Assembly (NCBI RefSeq): GCF_030718085.1 | Contig: NZ_JAVAJF010000002.1 | Coordinates: 310,001-374,000 of the forward strand | Origin: Marinobacter sp. MDS2 | GTDB taxonomy: Bacteria > Pseudomonadota > Gammaproteobacteria > Pseudomonadales > Oleiphilaceae | DNA length: 64,000 bases | Direction of reading: 5' to 3' | Part shown: positions 37,076 through 46,147 of the stretch, piece after piece | How the letters are laid out: every line of letters starts with the position of its first letter | Position numbering within the stretch: the first letter of the stretch is position 1 | Made by a program: the position numbers and the translations under genes | The notes under the pieces: generated by a model | Told to the model about the DNA's origin: nothing | Database searches by the model: none | What the model saw: only the letters and a program-made list of their open reading frames with translations

Positions 37076-37195
37076 GCGGGGGGCGGAGTCATTTTCTGAC
37101 AGGGAAAAAGATGTCTGAGCGAAGCGAGTTATTTTTCCCAGAAGAAAATGACTCCGCACCCCGCAAACCCGCCCCCAAAACCAACAGGCTAGGGA
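37076..37195 (-). repeat. Extragenic hairpin repeat, copy C, between ilvM and ilvD
   Basis: A perfect 15-bp outer stem GCGGAGTCATTTTCT (37083-37097) with AGAAAATGACTCCGC (37143-37157), extended by a further GC pairing outside. The inner stem is GGGAAAAA (37102-37109) with TTTTTCCC (37132-37139), and the 22-nt loop (37110-37131) is the exact complement of copy A. AGGCTAGGGA at the right end corresponds to the CTCCTAGCCT box of copy A. Confidence 0.88.
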
Positions 37196-37212
37196 GGCGA
37201 AAACACCCAACC

Positions 37213-37491
37213 TCAACCCAAAGCCGACCGAACCGCACTCAGCGGCTGAACCAAAATCTCCTCAACCGTATGCAACTTCTCCAACTGAGCCCGAAGCATA
37301 GCAATCGGCCGGGAACCCTCCAGCGTCAACGCAATCTCCAAATGCTCATTGCCAGAGTTCATCGACATCTGAGAAATCCGAAACCCACGCACCCGAACCA
37401 CCTGACACAACCGCTCAAGCGCCGCCGCCTCCGACTGCATACGACAATTCAAGTGATAACTGGGTGTAGAACACTCTGCTTGCGGACTCAT
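37213..37491 (-). CDS. ilvM: Acetolactate synthase small subunit, isozyme II type (ACT domain)
   Basis: A 92-residue single ACT domain protein; the regulatory subunit of AHAS II is about this size, whereas IlvN/IlvH are larger. Visible strand-helix pattern: YHLNCRMQSEAAALERLCQV, RVRGFRISQMSM, LEIALTLEGSRPIAML. Its ATG overlaps the ilvG stop by 4 bp, confirming a co-translated GM pair. No extra regulatory domain is present. Confidence 0.9.
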   Translation of the reverse strand: MSPQAECSTPSYHLNCRMQSEAAALERLCQVVRVRGFRISQMSMNSGNEHLEIALTLEGSRPIAMLRAQLEKLHTVEEILVQPLSAVRSALG

Positions 37492-39188
37492 GCTACCTGC
37501 TCCTTATTAGATGCGCTGGTGCGCCGGGTTTCATCAATCATCTCTTTGTTGCTGCCGCCGGGTTTCACAATCGGCCAAACGTTCTCCTCACGGCTGATGG
37601 CAACGTGCAATAACATCGGCCCGTCATAAGCCAGAATGGCTTCAATACCGCGGCGAATCTGATCTGTGCGCTCAATGTGCAGCGCCGGAATATCAAAAGC
37701 CCGGGCCATCGCTACGAAATCCGGGTTGTCATCCAAATTAATGTGACTCTCACGGTTGCTGTAGAACAGCTCCTGCTGCTGGCGAACCATGCCCAAACAC
37801 TGGTTATCGAGAATGATCAGCTTCAAAGGCAAGTTGTACCGGCGGATGGTGGCCAGCTCCTGCGCGTTCATCATAAACGAGCCATCACCGGTCACATTGA
37901 TCACGGTGCTGTTGCGATCAGCAAACTGCGCACCGATGGCTGCTGGCAAACCAAAGCCCATAGTGCCTAAACCACCGCTGGTCAGATGATGGCGCGGATG
38001 GTCGAACTCGTAATGCTGAGCTACCCACATTTGGTGCTGACCAACGTCGCAGGCAATCACGGCGTTGTCGGGTGCGATTTTTGAAAGCTGGCGAACAAAC
38101 GCCGGGCCTGAAATCGGTGCCAGAGACTCTTCGTTGTCTGCAGCCTGAAAGCCGCCGGTGGTGTGCCAGGTTTTACATTGCTTCTGCCAGTCGGAGATCG
38201 ACAGAGGTTCTGAATTCAATTCTTTGGTGCATGCTTCGAGGATCTGATTCAGATCGCCGCGCAACGCGAGATCCGCAGGGCGAAGCTTGTTGATTTCGGC
38301 GGCATCAGCATCGATATGAATCATCCGGGCGTTAGGCGCGAAACCGTCCAGCTTGCCGGTAGCCCGATCATCCAGACGAGCGCCGATCACGAACAGCAAA
38401 TCGCACTCATCCACCGCTTTGTTCGCCGCACGAGAGCCGTGCATACCCAGCATGCCCAAGTTATGAGGATTGCCTTTGCCTGGGTTGCCAATGCCCTTCA
38501 GGGTAACAACCGAAGGCATGCCGGAGGCCTGAGCAAATTGACGGAAGCTGTCCTCCGCCTGCGCCAAGGACACCCCGCCGCCACTGTAAAGCAGGGGGCG
38601 CTTCGCAGATCGCAGCATGGCCAACGCTTCGGCGACATCCGGACAGTGGCTTTTGGGTGCATTTGTTTTCGTTGCAACAGGAGTAGCAACGTCGGCGAGC
38701 AGAATGTTCTTTGGAATATCAATCCACACCGGCCCCGGCCGGCCACTTTGGGCCAGGGTGATGGCCTCTTCCATAATGGCCGGCAGAGCTTCTGCATCGT
38801 CCACCAGGTAACTGTGCTTAACGATGCCCAGGGTCATGCCGAGAATGTCGGTTTCCTGAAACGCATCGGTGCCAATCAAGGGCGAGGGTACCTGGCCACT
38901 GATGACCAGCATCGGAATGGAATCCATATAGGCATTGGCAACGCCGGTAATCAGATTGGTGGCGCCGGGGCCCGAGGTGGCAATGCAAACGCCAATGTCG
39001 CCGCTGGCACGGGCAAACCCATCGGCGGCCAAGGCGCAGGCCTGTTCATGGCGGCACAGCACATGCTCCACGCCAACATCGTCTACCAGCGCGTCGTAGA
39101 GCGGCATAATGCAGCCGCCCGGATAACCGAAAACGGTATGGATGCTGTGGCGGTGAAACGCGTCAAGAATGTGCTGTGCGCCGTTCAT
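37488..39188 (-). CDS. ilvG: Acetolactate synthase large subunit (AHAS II type)
   Basis: A 566-residue ThDP enzyme that forms acetolactate and acetohydroxybutyrate. N-terminal FGYPGGCIMPLYDAL with the activating Glu in LCRHEQACALAADG, FAD-region LGMLGMHGSRAANKA, and the C-terminal ThDP-binding GDGSFMMNAQELATI...NLPLKLIILDN are intact. The ATG at 39188 is preceded by AAGGGA; an in-frame ATG at 39218 falls in the attenuator hairpin and is rejected. Unlike the E. coli K-12 gene, the frame is uninterrupted. Confidence 0.95.
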   Translation of the reverse strand: MNGAQHILDAFHRHSIHTVFGYPGGCIMPLYDALVDDVGVEHVLCRHEQACALAADGFARASGDIGVCIATSGPGATNLITGVANAYMDSIPMLVISGQVPSPLIGTDAFQETDILGMTLGIVKHSYLVDDAEALPAIMEEAITLAQSGRPGPVWIDIPKNILLADVATPVATKTNAPKSHCPDVAEALAMLRSAKRPLLYSGGGVSLAQAEDSFRQFAQASGMPSVVTLKGIGNPGKGNPHNLGMLGMHGSRAANKAVDECDLLFVIGARLDDRATGKLDGFAPNARMIHIDADAAEINKLRPADLALRGDLNQILEACTKELNSEPLSISDWQKQCKTWHTTGGFQAADNEESLAPISGPAFVRQLSKIAPDNAVIACDVGQHQMWVAQHYEFDHPRHHLTSGGLGTMGFGLPAAIGAQFADRNSTVINVTGDGSFMMNAQELATIRRYNLPLKLIILDNQCLGMVRQQQELFYSNRESHINLDDNPDFVAMARAFDIPALHIERTDQIRRGIEAILAYDGPMLLHVAISREENVWPIVKPGGSNKEMIDETRRTSASNKEQVA

Positions 39189-39220
39189 GGTCGTTATTTC
39201 CCTTTTCTTTTGCCGCATAA

Positions 39221-39258
39221 AAAGAAACCCCCGGGACCTTTCGGTGCCGGGGGTTTCT
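39221..39258 (-). terminator. ilv attenuator terminator
   Basis: On the minus strand AGAAACCCCCGG pairs with CCGGGGGTTTCT (12 bp, extended by ACC/GGT) around a GAAA tetraloop, followed by TTTTT, 33 nt before ilvG. The segment CCGGGGGCTTT at 39303-39314, inside the leader reading frame, nearly repeats the 3' arm and can pair with the 5' arm. That gives a mutually exclusive antiterminator. Confidence 0.93.
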
Positions 39259-39279
39259 GGTGTCTGTGTCAGGTTGTCG

Positions 39280-39372
39280 CTATTTCACCTGCTTGTCCAC
39301 GCAAAAGCCCCCGGACGGTACCACGACCACCAGGATTAGCTTGACTAGGACGATTACAGCAGTGAAGTTCAT
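39280..39372 (-). CDS. ilvL: ilv operon leader peptide
   Basis: A 30-codon frame opens with ATG at 39372 and ends with TAG at 39280. Residues 6-18 read VIVLVKLILVVVV, so 12 of 13 are Val, Ile or Leu; two more Val lie at 25 and 29. This is the hallmark of a Val/Ile/Leu-sensing attenuation leader like E. coli ilvL. A stalled ribosome over these codons would leave CCGGGGGCTTT free to form the antiterminator and allow ilvG transcription; smooth translation favours the terminator 20 nt downstream. Confidence 0.93.
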   Translation of the reverse strand: MNFTAVIVLVKLILVVVVPSGGFCVDKQVK

Positions 39373-39416
39373 AAAATCGACAGTTTGCTCTGAATAGAGT
39401 TGAACAATATGTGTAG

Positions 39417-39446
39417 AATCTACCGCACGTTTAAAACCGGTTGCAA
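39417..39446 (-). promoter_or_regulatory. Candidate sigma-70 promoter of ilvL-GMD
   Basis: TTGCAA (39441-39446) and TAGATT (39417-39422 on the minus strand) are separated by 18 bp and would start transcription about 40 nt before the leader peptide ATG. The match is moderate; chosen by position. Confidence 0.4.
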
Positions 39447-39519
39447 CTACTTATTGCAAATTGTTTGCATAAATCCAACTTTCACGGCAACCAAAAACAA
39501 TGAAAACGGCGAGAGTGGT

Positions 39520-40602
39520 ATGACGAAAGCAAAGTGGGGTTCTTTGGGGCTATCGCTGCTGGTAATTGTGGCTTTGATCCTCTGGTTGACGACCGGAGAG
39601 GTCAAGGTAGCGAGCAACGATGCGCCGGAAACGCCCGAACAGCAGGAGAAAGAGCCTACTCAGGTCGAAGTGGAAATCCTGAAAGCGGAGCTCTACCAGC
39701 CCTCGATAAAATTGCAGGGGCAAATCGAACCTTGGCAGAAGGTCATGGTCAGTGCACGCACGGCGGGAACGGTTGAGCGCTTGCAGGCCAACCTGGGGCA
39801 GCAGGTAAAAGCAGGTGATCCTCTGTTGAAGCTCTCCACCGATGGCCGTGATTCTATCGTAGCCAGCTGGCAGGCACGCATACGTAAGCTGAACGCCGAT
39901 TTATCTGCGGCCCGTAAGCTGAAAGCCCGAAACCTGGTGGCGGAGAAGGAAATATTGAGTCTGGAGAGCGAGCTTGCGGCGGCGCGGGCGGAGCTGACGG
40001 CGGCACAGCTGACTCTGCAGCACCTGAACCCTGTGGCGCCGTTTGATGGGGTGGTCAACCGCCGCGAAGTGGACCCCGGAACGCTGGTGAAAGTAGGCAC
40101 GCCCTTGCTCGAACTGGTACAGATTGATCGGCTGAAAGCCACAGGCCAGGTGTCTCAACAAACGGTGAAAGACGTTCAGCCCGGGCAAGCGGTTGAAGTC
40201 ATACTACTGGATGACACCCGCCTGGCTGGCGTGGTCAGCTTTGTTGCCAGTGCTGCTGATACCGCTACTCGCAGCTTTGCAGTAGAAGTGGTGGTCGAAA
40301 ACCCGGAGCGTAAGCGCGCGGCGGGCGGCACGGCGACCCTGAATGTGCGGTTGCCTGAGCAAAAGGCCATGTTCATTTCGCCCGCGTATCTCAGCCTCAA
40401 TGATGATGGGCGCCCCGGCGTGAAGTATGTTGATTCGAACAATCAGGTGGTGTTCGAAACGGTCAAATTACTCAGCATTTCCACCGATGGAGCCTGGGTA
40501 ACCGGCTTGCCCGACGAAATACTACTGATCACTCGCGGAGCCGGATTTGTGGTCGCCGGTGAGGTAGTGAATCCGGTTGATCGTTCCGACAAGCGGGGCT
40601 GA
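39520..40602 (+). CDS. RND efflux periplasmic adaptor (membrane fusion protein)
   Basis: A 360-residue HlyD/AcrA-type adaptor. N-terminal membrane segment (about 8-26), a lipoyl half VMVSARTAGTVERLQANLGQ, a helical hairpin of about 60 residues (LNADLSAARKLKARNLVAEK), the second lipoyl half VAPFDGVVNRREVDPGTLV, then beta-barrel and membrane-proximal domains. The ATG at 39520 starts the natural membrane anchor; an in-frame ATG at 39400 would add 40 residues unlike the family. It shares the TGATG overlap with the pump gene. No outer-membrane channel gene is adjacent. Confidence 0.93.
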   Translation: MTKAKWGSLGLSLLVIVALILWLTTGEVKVASNDAPETPEQQEKEPTQVEVEILKAELYQPSIKLQGQIEPWQKVMVSARTAGTVERLQANLGQQVKAGDPLLKLSTDGRDSIVASWQARIRKLNADLSAARKLKARNLVAEKEILSLESELAAARAELTAAQLTLQHLNPVAPFDGVVNRREVDPGTLVKVGTPLLELVQIDRLKATGQVSQQTVKDVQPGQAVEVILLDDTRLAGVVSFVASAADTATRSFAVEVVVENPERKRAAGGTATLNVRLPEQKAMFISPAYLSLNDDGRPGVKYVDSNNQVVFETVKLLSISTDGAWVTGLPDEILLITRGAGFVVAGEVVNPVDRSDKRG

Positions 40603-43600
40603 TGATTGTGAGAACCCTTATTGCAGCTGCCATGGACAGAAGCCGGACCACCTTGCTGGCATTCTTGTTTCTCCTGATGGGTGGAATGATTGCTTACCAA
40701 GTGATTCCCAAGGAATCGAGCCCTGATATCGCCATCCCTGTGATCTATGTCGCCATGACTCTCGATGGCATCAGTCCGGAAGATGCCGAGCGTTTGCTTG
40801 TCCGCCCCATGGAGCAGGAGTTACGTTCGCTCGAAGGCATCAAAGAGATGCGGGGTAACGCCTCTGAGGGCCATGCCTCCGTCATGTTGGAATTTGATGC
40901 CGGGTTTGACGCTGATAAAGCGCTGCAGGATGTGCGGGAAAAAGTGGACACCGCCCGCAGCAAGCTGCCGCAAGAAGCCGATGAGCCTCGGGTGCATGAA
41001 ATCAATATCTCGCTGTTTCCGGTACTTTCCATTGGCCTGTCTGGCCCCCTGTCAGAGCGTGAGTTGATCACGATTGCTCGGCGTTTTCAGGATGCCATAG
41101 AAGCCGTGCCTGAAGTATTGGAAGTGGATATTGGCGGCGACCGGGAAGACCTGTTGGAAATCGTGGTTGATCCGCAGGTGCTTGAAAGCTACGGCATCGA
41201 TTTCAATCAACTCGCCGCTATGGTTAGCCGCAACAATCGCCTGGTGGCAGCCGGTTCACTGGATACCGGTAGCGGTCGCATGTCGTTGAAAGTGCCTGGT
41301 GTGATCGAGTCGATTGAGGATGTGATGTCGATGCCCATCAAGGTAGATGGCGACACCGTCGTCACCTTCGGTGATGTCGCCATGTTGCAGCGGACATTTA
41401 AAGATCCGACCGGTTTTGCGCGAATCAACAACGAACCGGCCCTGGTGTTGGAGGTGTCGAAACGATCCGGTGCGAACATTATTGCCACCATCGAAAAAGT
41501 TCGCTCACTGGTTGAACAGGTGAAACCCCAGTTGCCGGACGCGCTCGAGATTCGCTACATCATGGATCAGTCGGAGGAGGTTCGGGACATTCTCTCAGAC
41601 CTGCTCAACAACGTGCTGACGGCGATCGTTCTGGTGCTTGTTGTGGTGATAGCGGCCATGGGCGCGCGTTCGGCTCTGTTGGTTGGACTAACCATTCCGG
41701 GGGCGTTCCTGACCGGTATTCTGGTTATCTGGAGTATGGGATTAACGCTCAACATCGTGGTGTTGTTCAGTTTGATTCTGGTGGCGGGAATGCTGGTGGA
41801 TGGTGCCATTGTGGTGTCGGAACTGGCGGACCGTAATTTGACCGATGGCCAACCGGTCAAAACCGCTTGGGTTGAGGCAGCGTCACGAATGGCGTGGCCC
41901 GTGATCGCATCGACGGCAACCACGCTGGCGGTGTTTGTGCCGCTGCTGTTTTGGCCGGGGGTTGTGGGTGAATTCATGAAGTTTCTGCCGATGACCGTGC
42001 TGATTTGTCTGGTGGCCTCACTGGCCATGGCGCTTGTATTTCTGCCGGTTATGGGCGGTGTCAGTGGTGGCCGGCGCGTTCATGAAGATGCGGTCGAAGG
42101 GCGCATTATGAAAGCCTACCGAAGCACCTTGGGCAACATTCTTCGGCGCCCCGGACTCACCCTGACCGGGGCCCTGGTACTTATCGTTTTGATCTATGCC
42201 GCCTATGGCCGCTTCAACCATGGCGTCGATTTCTTTCCGAGTGTGGAACCGGATTCGGCACAGGTTCAGGTACGTGCCCGGGGCGATCTTTCGGTCCTTG
42301 AGCGCGATGCCATTGTTCGTGAAGTAGAGCGCCATTTGCAGAACATGCCAGAAGTAAAAGCGCTGTACGCCCGCTCGATGCTGGCCACCGGCAACAACAT
42401 GGCGCCGGATGTTATCGGTGTTTTGCAGTTCCAGTTCACCGATTGGCATACGCGCCGGCCGGCCACGGAAATATTGGAAGATTTCCGTGCACGAACCGCA
42501 GGCATCCCCGGTATAGAGCTGGAGTTCCGAAAACAGGAAGGTGGCCCGGCAGACGGCAAACCTGTTGAGCTGTTGGTCAGCAGTCTGGATTCCGGGCAGC
42601 TTGATGCCTACGTGGATGAAATTGAACAGACCATGCAGCGTATCGGCGGCTTTATCGATATTGAAGATGATCGCAGTTTGCCGGGCATTGAATGGCGCCT
42701 GCAGGTAAATCGCGAGGCTGCCGCTCGTTTTGGGACCGATGTACTGAGCATCGGTAGCGCCGTGCGTTTGGTGACCAACGGGATGGTTCTGGCTACTTAT
42801 CGGCCCGAGGATGTTCGGGATGAAGTCGATATTGCGGTGCGGGTACCGAATAACTGGCGTGAGCTTGAGCACCTGCAGCGGCAGACCATTAATACGCCTC
42901 GGGGGCAGGTACCATTGTCGGAATTCGTGACTTTGGGGCCGGGTGACAAAACCGGCAGTATCGTGCGTGTGGATGGTCAGCGTACCGTCACCATTAAATC
43001 TGATGTGGCGCCGGGCCGGCGCATGGACGAGCTGCTCAAGGCCTTGCAAGAACAAATGCCGGAACCACCGGAAGGCGTCACGCTGCGCTTCGGTGGCGAA
43101 AATGAAGATCAGCAGCAAGCCTCTAGCTTCCTGATGAGCGCGTTTTTGGTGGCGATTGGTATGATGGTGCTTATTCTGCTCACTCAATTCAATTCCATGT
43201 ACCAGACGTTGCTTATTCTTTCCGCCATTGTGCTTTCGACTGCGGGAGTACTCCTTGGCCTGCTGCTGAACGGCCAGGCGTTCGGCATCGTTATGGTGGG
43301 CATGGGTATTATTGCGTTGGCGGGTATTGTGGTGAACAACAACATCATTCTGATCGATACCTACAATCAGATGAAGCGAGAAGGCATGGAAGCGTTCGAG
43401 GCGGCACTCGAAACCGGCTGTTTGCGTTTCCGCCCGGTGCTTTTGACCGCCACCACCACGATTCTTGGCCTGATGCCTATGGTACTGGGCGTTAACGTGA
43501 ACTTGCTGGAGCCGTCGTTAGGATTGGGGGCGCCGTCCACTCAGTGGTGGACTCAGTTATCCAGCGCAATCGCCGGTGGCTTGGCGTTTGCCACCTTGCT

Positions 43601-43685
43601 TACCTTACTGCTGACCCCAGCTTTGCTGGTGCTGGGGGAGAACGCCGGTCAGCGATTTCGGCTGCTGACCGGCCGCTCCGGCTAA
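40602..43685 (+). CDS. RND-family efflux transporter permease with altered proton-relay residues
   Basis: A 1027-residue inner-membrane RND pump: first helix at 15-35, large periplasmic loops after TM1 and TM7, and twelve membrane helices in two repeats. Compared with AcrB, the TM4 pair Asp-Asp reads Asp-Gly (AGMLVDGAIVVSE) and the TM10 Lys is Asn (GIVVNNNIILIDTYN). Those residues carry protons in AcrB, so the coupling differs in this subfamily. The substrate is unknown; it has an adaptor but no TolC-like gene beside it. Confidence 0.93.
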   Translation: MIVRTLIAAAMDRSRTTLLAFLFLLMGGMIAYQVIPKESSPDIAIPVIYVAMTLDGISPEDAERLLVRPMEQELRSLEGIKEMRGNASEGHASVMLEFDAGFDADKALQDVREKVDTARSKLPQEADEPRVHEINISLFPVLSIGLSGPLSERELITIARRFQDAIEAVPEVLEVDIGGDREDLLEIVVDPQVLESYGIDFNQLAAMVSRNNRLVAAGSLDTGSGRMSLKVPGVIESIEDVMSMPIKVDGDTVVTFGDVAMLQRTFKDPTGFARINNEPALVLEVSKRSGANIIATIEKVRSLVEQVKPQLPDALEIRYIMDQSEEVRDILSDLLNNVLTAIVLVLVVVIAAMGARSALLVGLTIPGAFLTGILVIWSMGLTLNIVVLFSLILVAGMLVDGAIVVSELADRNLTDGQPVKTAWVEAASRMAWPVIASTATTLAVFVPLLFWPGVVGEFMKFLPMTVLICLVASLAMALVFLPVMGGVSGGRRVHEDAVEGRIMKAYRSTLGNILRRPGLTLTGALVLIVLIYAAYGRFNHGVDFFPSVEPDSAQVQVRARGDLSVLERDAIVREVERHLQNMPEVKALYARSMLATGNNMAPDVIGVLQFQFTDWHTRRPATEILEDFRARTAGIPGIELEFRKQEGGPADGKPVELLVSSLDSGQLDAYVDEIEQTMQRIGGFIDIEDDRSLPGIEWRLQVNREAAARFGTDVLSIGSAVRLVTNGMVLATYRPEDVRDEVDIAVRVPNNWRELEHLQRQTINTPRGQVPLSEFVTLGPGDKTGSIVRVDGQRTVTIKSDVAPGRRMDELLKALQEQMPEPPEGVTLRFGGENEDQQQASSFLMSAFLVAIGMMVLILLTQFNSMYQTLLILSAIVLSTAGVLLGLLLNGQAFGIVMVGMGIIALAGIVVNNNIILIDTYNQMKREGMEAFEAALETGCLRFRPVLLTATTTILGLMPMVLGVNVNLLEPSLGLGAPSTQWWTQLSSAIAGGLAFATLLTLLLTPALLVLGENAGQRFRLLTGRSG

Positions 43686-43693
43686 AGCCGGGC

Positions 43694-45319
43694 TCAGTGT
43701 TGTAAGCGCTGGGCAATGGCCTGGGCTTTGCCGGCCATTGCCTCGAGTTCCGGAACAGCCCGCAGGTTGTCTTCTGCCGCTTTGGACATTTTTTCGGAAA
43801 TCTCGGCCACTTCCGTAACGTTTCGATTGATATCCTCACTGACGCTGGTTTGCTCTTCAGCAGCTGTCGCAACCTGAGTGGTCGCGTCATTTACGCTGAG
43901 CATGCGCTGATTGATAACTGCCAGCGTTTGCCTGACGGCATCCACGGAGTCGCTGCTCTCTCTGGCGACAATCCCGGAGGCCTCCATATACTCTGTGGCA
44001 TCTTTAGATCCAGACTGAATATTGGCGATAATGCCGTCAATTTCCACCGTAGACGCCTGTGTTTTTGCTGCCAAATTGCGTACTTCGTCAGCCACAACGG
44101 CAAAACCTCTTCCCGCCTCTCCGGCTCGTGCCGCCTCAATCGCGGCATTCAATGCCAACAGGTTGGTTTGGTCTGCAATCTCGCGAATAACCTGCATAAC
44201 ATTGCCTACCTGCTCACCGCTTTTCGCCAGTTGCGCTACGGTTTCGGTAGAGCTTTGGATTTGGTCCGTCAGGCGATTCATGCTGCTGACGGCAATGTTG
44301 ATCTGATCGTCGGCATGACGGGTCTGATTGGTGGTTTCATCAACCTGACCGGCCACGGAGGCCGCGTGGCGAGCGACGTCCTGCGCCGTCGCAGACATTT
44401 CGTTCATGGCGGTGGCGATCTGGTCGATACGCTGGTGTGCTTGATCTGATTGGTTCGAAACGGCATCGGCACTGGTGCGGATCATTGCGCCGGTATCGGC
44501 CAATTGGGTGGCATTCTGCTTCATCAGTTCGCCGGTATCGGTCAGGAAACGATGCAGAACCCGCGCCGTATCTGCCAGTTTGCCCAGTTCGTCCCGACGC
44601 TCAAGGGTAACCGGGTCGGACAGATCGCCTGCGCCAATTTTGGATAGCTTGCCAACGAGCTCCTGAGTAGGGCGTATCACCGAGCGAATCAATGCAATCA
44701 AGCAGGCGAGGGTGCCCAGAATGATAGCGCCAAGCAACAGACTGCCCATAAACCATGTGTCGGACGTGGCATCTTGGCGCAACTCAGCCGAGCGTGAAAC
44801 GGCAACATCCCGGATTTGCGTGACCGCACCCTCAATCATCCGGCTCGGCTCCCGGTCGATGCCGGCCACTGCCTGATCTCCTGCGGTGTGGTCGAAATTT
44901 GCGGCTTCAAATCGCATGAAGCCTTCGCGATAGGCGCGTCCCATGGTTTCATGAGACGCTTGGAATCGTTGCATCAGCGCTTTTGCTTTGGCATCCGTCA
45001 GCGTCGGGATCAATTGATCAAGCTGGTGCTGAATGTTTGCTTCCGTACTCTGAAACCTATTCCAGTACTTTTCACGCTGCGCCGGATCCGTTCCCCGAAT
45101 CAATACGTTCTTCCATTCCTGAACCTGTGTTTTGAAATCGCTCAGGATGTCCTGAGCCTGGATGGCTTGGACCATTTCGGCGCTAACCAGGTGATCGTAA
45201 TGCTCTTGCACTTTCAATGAACTGTTGAAATACATCGCCGCCATGGTTGCAATCAGAATGTTGGCCAGCGAAACAACGGTGAGAATTCGGTTCAGGATAC
45301 TTTTGGTGTACCACTGCAT
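43694..45319 (-). CDS. Methyl-accepting chemotaxis protein
   Basis: A 541-residue chemoreceptor. TM1 at about 9-30, a periplasmic helical sensor region of about 160 residues (a 4-helix-bundle pattern without a Cache or PAS motif), TM2 near 192-213, a HAMP domain ([20 protein letters not shown]), and a signalling hairpin with the invariant tip [16 protein letters not shown]. No CheR pentapeptide at the C-terminus. The ligand is unknown. It is monocistronic, convergent with the RND gene. Confidence 0.93.
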   Translation of the reverse strand: MQWYTKSILNRILTVVSLANILIATMAAMYFNSSLKVQEHYDHLVSAEMVQAIQAQDILSDFKTQVQEWKNVLIRGTDPAQREKYWNRFQSTEANIQHQLDQLIPTLTDAKAKALMQRFQASHETMGRAYREGFMRFEAANFDHTAGDQAVAGIDREPSRMIEGAVTQIRDVAVSRSAELRQDATSDTWFMGSLLLGAIILGTLACLIALIRSVIRPTQELVGKLSKIGAGDLSDPVTLERRDELGKLADTARVLHRFLTDTGELMKQNATQLADTGAMIRTSADAVSNQSDQAHQRIDQIATAMNEMSATAQDVARHAASVAGQVDETTNQTRHADDQINIAVSSMNRLTDQIQSSTETVAQLAKSGEQVGNVMQVIREIADQTNLLALNAAIEAARAGEAGRGFAVVADEVRNLAAKTQASTVEIDGIIANIQSGSKDATEYMEASGIVARESSDSVDAVRQTLAVINQRMLSVNDATTQVATAAEEQTSVSEDINRNVTEVAEISEKMSKAAEDNLRAVPELEAMAGKAQAIAQRLQH

Positions 45320-45421
45320 TGGAGGTAATCCTGTTTCATGTGGGGGTTGAACGGTATGATTCGGTCGTACGGAGCGGTCAGGAGAACCCTGCCGTAGATA
45401 GCTTCCTATTATCGGCCATTC

Positions 45422-46147
45422 GTGAAAATGCTGAACCCCCTTTTTGAAATTTATTCTGACCAGTGGCTACTGGCCGTGCACAAGCCATCCGGGCTGTTGG
45501 TGCACCGAAGCCCCATCGACAAGCACGAAACCGAGTTTGCCTTGCAATACGCACGGGAGCTGAACGGCGGCCAGCATGTGTATCCGATTCATCGGCTGGA
45601 CCGACCTACGTCGGGCGTGCTGCTATTCGCTCGTGACCCGGATACGGCCAGGCTCATGGGGCAGGCGATGATGGCCGGCGAGGTGTCGAAAACCTATCAG
45701 GCGGTGGTGCGTGGCTGGACACCGGATTCCGGAGTGATTGATCACCCTTTGAAGGAGGAGCCGGAAGATCGGCGATTGAAAGGGCAGGAACAGCCGGTTC
45801 GAGAAGCGCTGACTCACTACCGGAGATTGGCAACCAGCGAATTGCCTGTCGAAATCGAGCGCTACCCCACCAGCCGCTATAGCTGGATAGAGCTATACCC
45901 GAAAACCGGAAGGAAGCATCAGCTGCGCCGGCATATGAAGCACATTAATCACCCGATTATTGGCGATGCCAATCACGGTCGGGGGCGGCATAACCGGTAC
46001 TTTGCCGAAAGGTTCGGGCAAGGCCGACTGTTGTTGGCTGCCACGGAGCTGCATTTTCAGCATCCGGTCACGGGTGAGCCGGTTGTCCTGAAAACACCGC
46101 CGGAACAGAGTTTTCAGGACGTATTGACTCTCTTTTCACAGACTTAA
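45422..46147 (+). CDS. truC: tRNA pseudouridine(65) synthase TruC-type
   Basis: A 241-residue RluA-family pseudouridine synthase with the catalytic Asp in the [14 protein letters not shown] motif, an N-terminal [15 protein letters not shown], and the C-terminal [21 protein letters not shown] block. The short length without an S4 domain and the HRLDRPTSG form fit TruC (tRNA U65). A GTG start at 45422 is listed; an in-frame ATG at 45428 is equally possible. It is convergent with the amidase, overlapping by 4 bp at the tails. Confidence 0.88.
   Translation: MKMLNPLFEIYSDQWLLAVHKPSGLLVHRSPIDKHETEFALQYARELNGGQHVYPIHRLDRPTSGVLLFARDPDTARLMGQAMMAGEVSKTYQAVVRGWTPDSGVIDHPLKEEPEDRRLKGQEQPVREALTHYRRLATSELPVEIERYPTSRYSWIELYPKTGRKHQLRRHMKHINHPIIGDANHGRGRHNRYFAERFGQGRLLLAATELHFQHPVTGEPVVLKTPPEQSFQDVLTLFSQT

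Noticed and set aside
38316..39344. 342-codon plus-strand frame opposite ilvG and the attenuator
   Set aside because: Antisense to ilvG and across the terminator hairpin; no family pattern.
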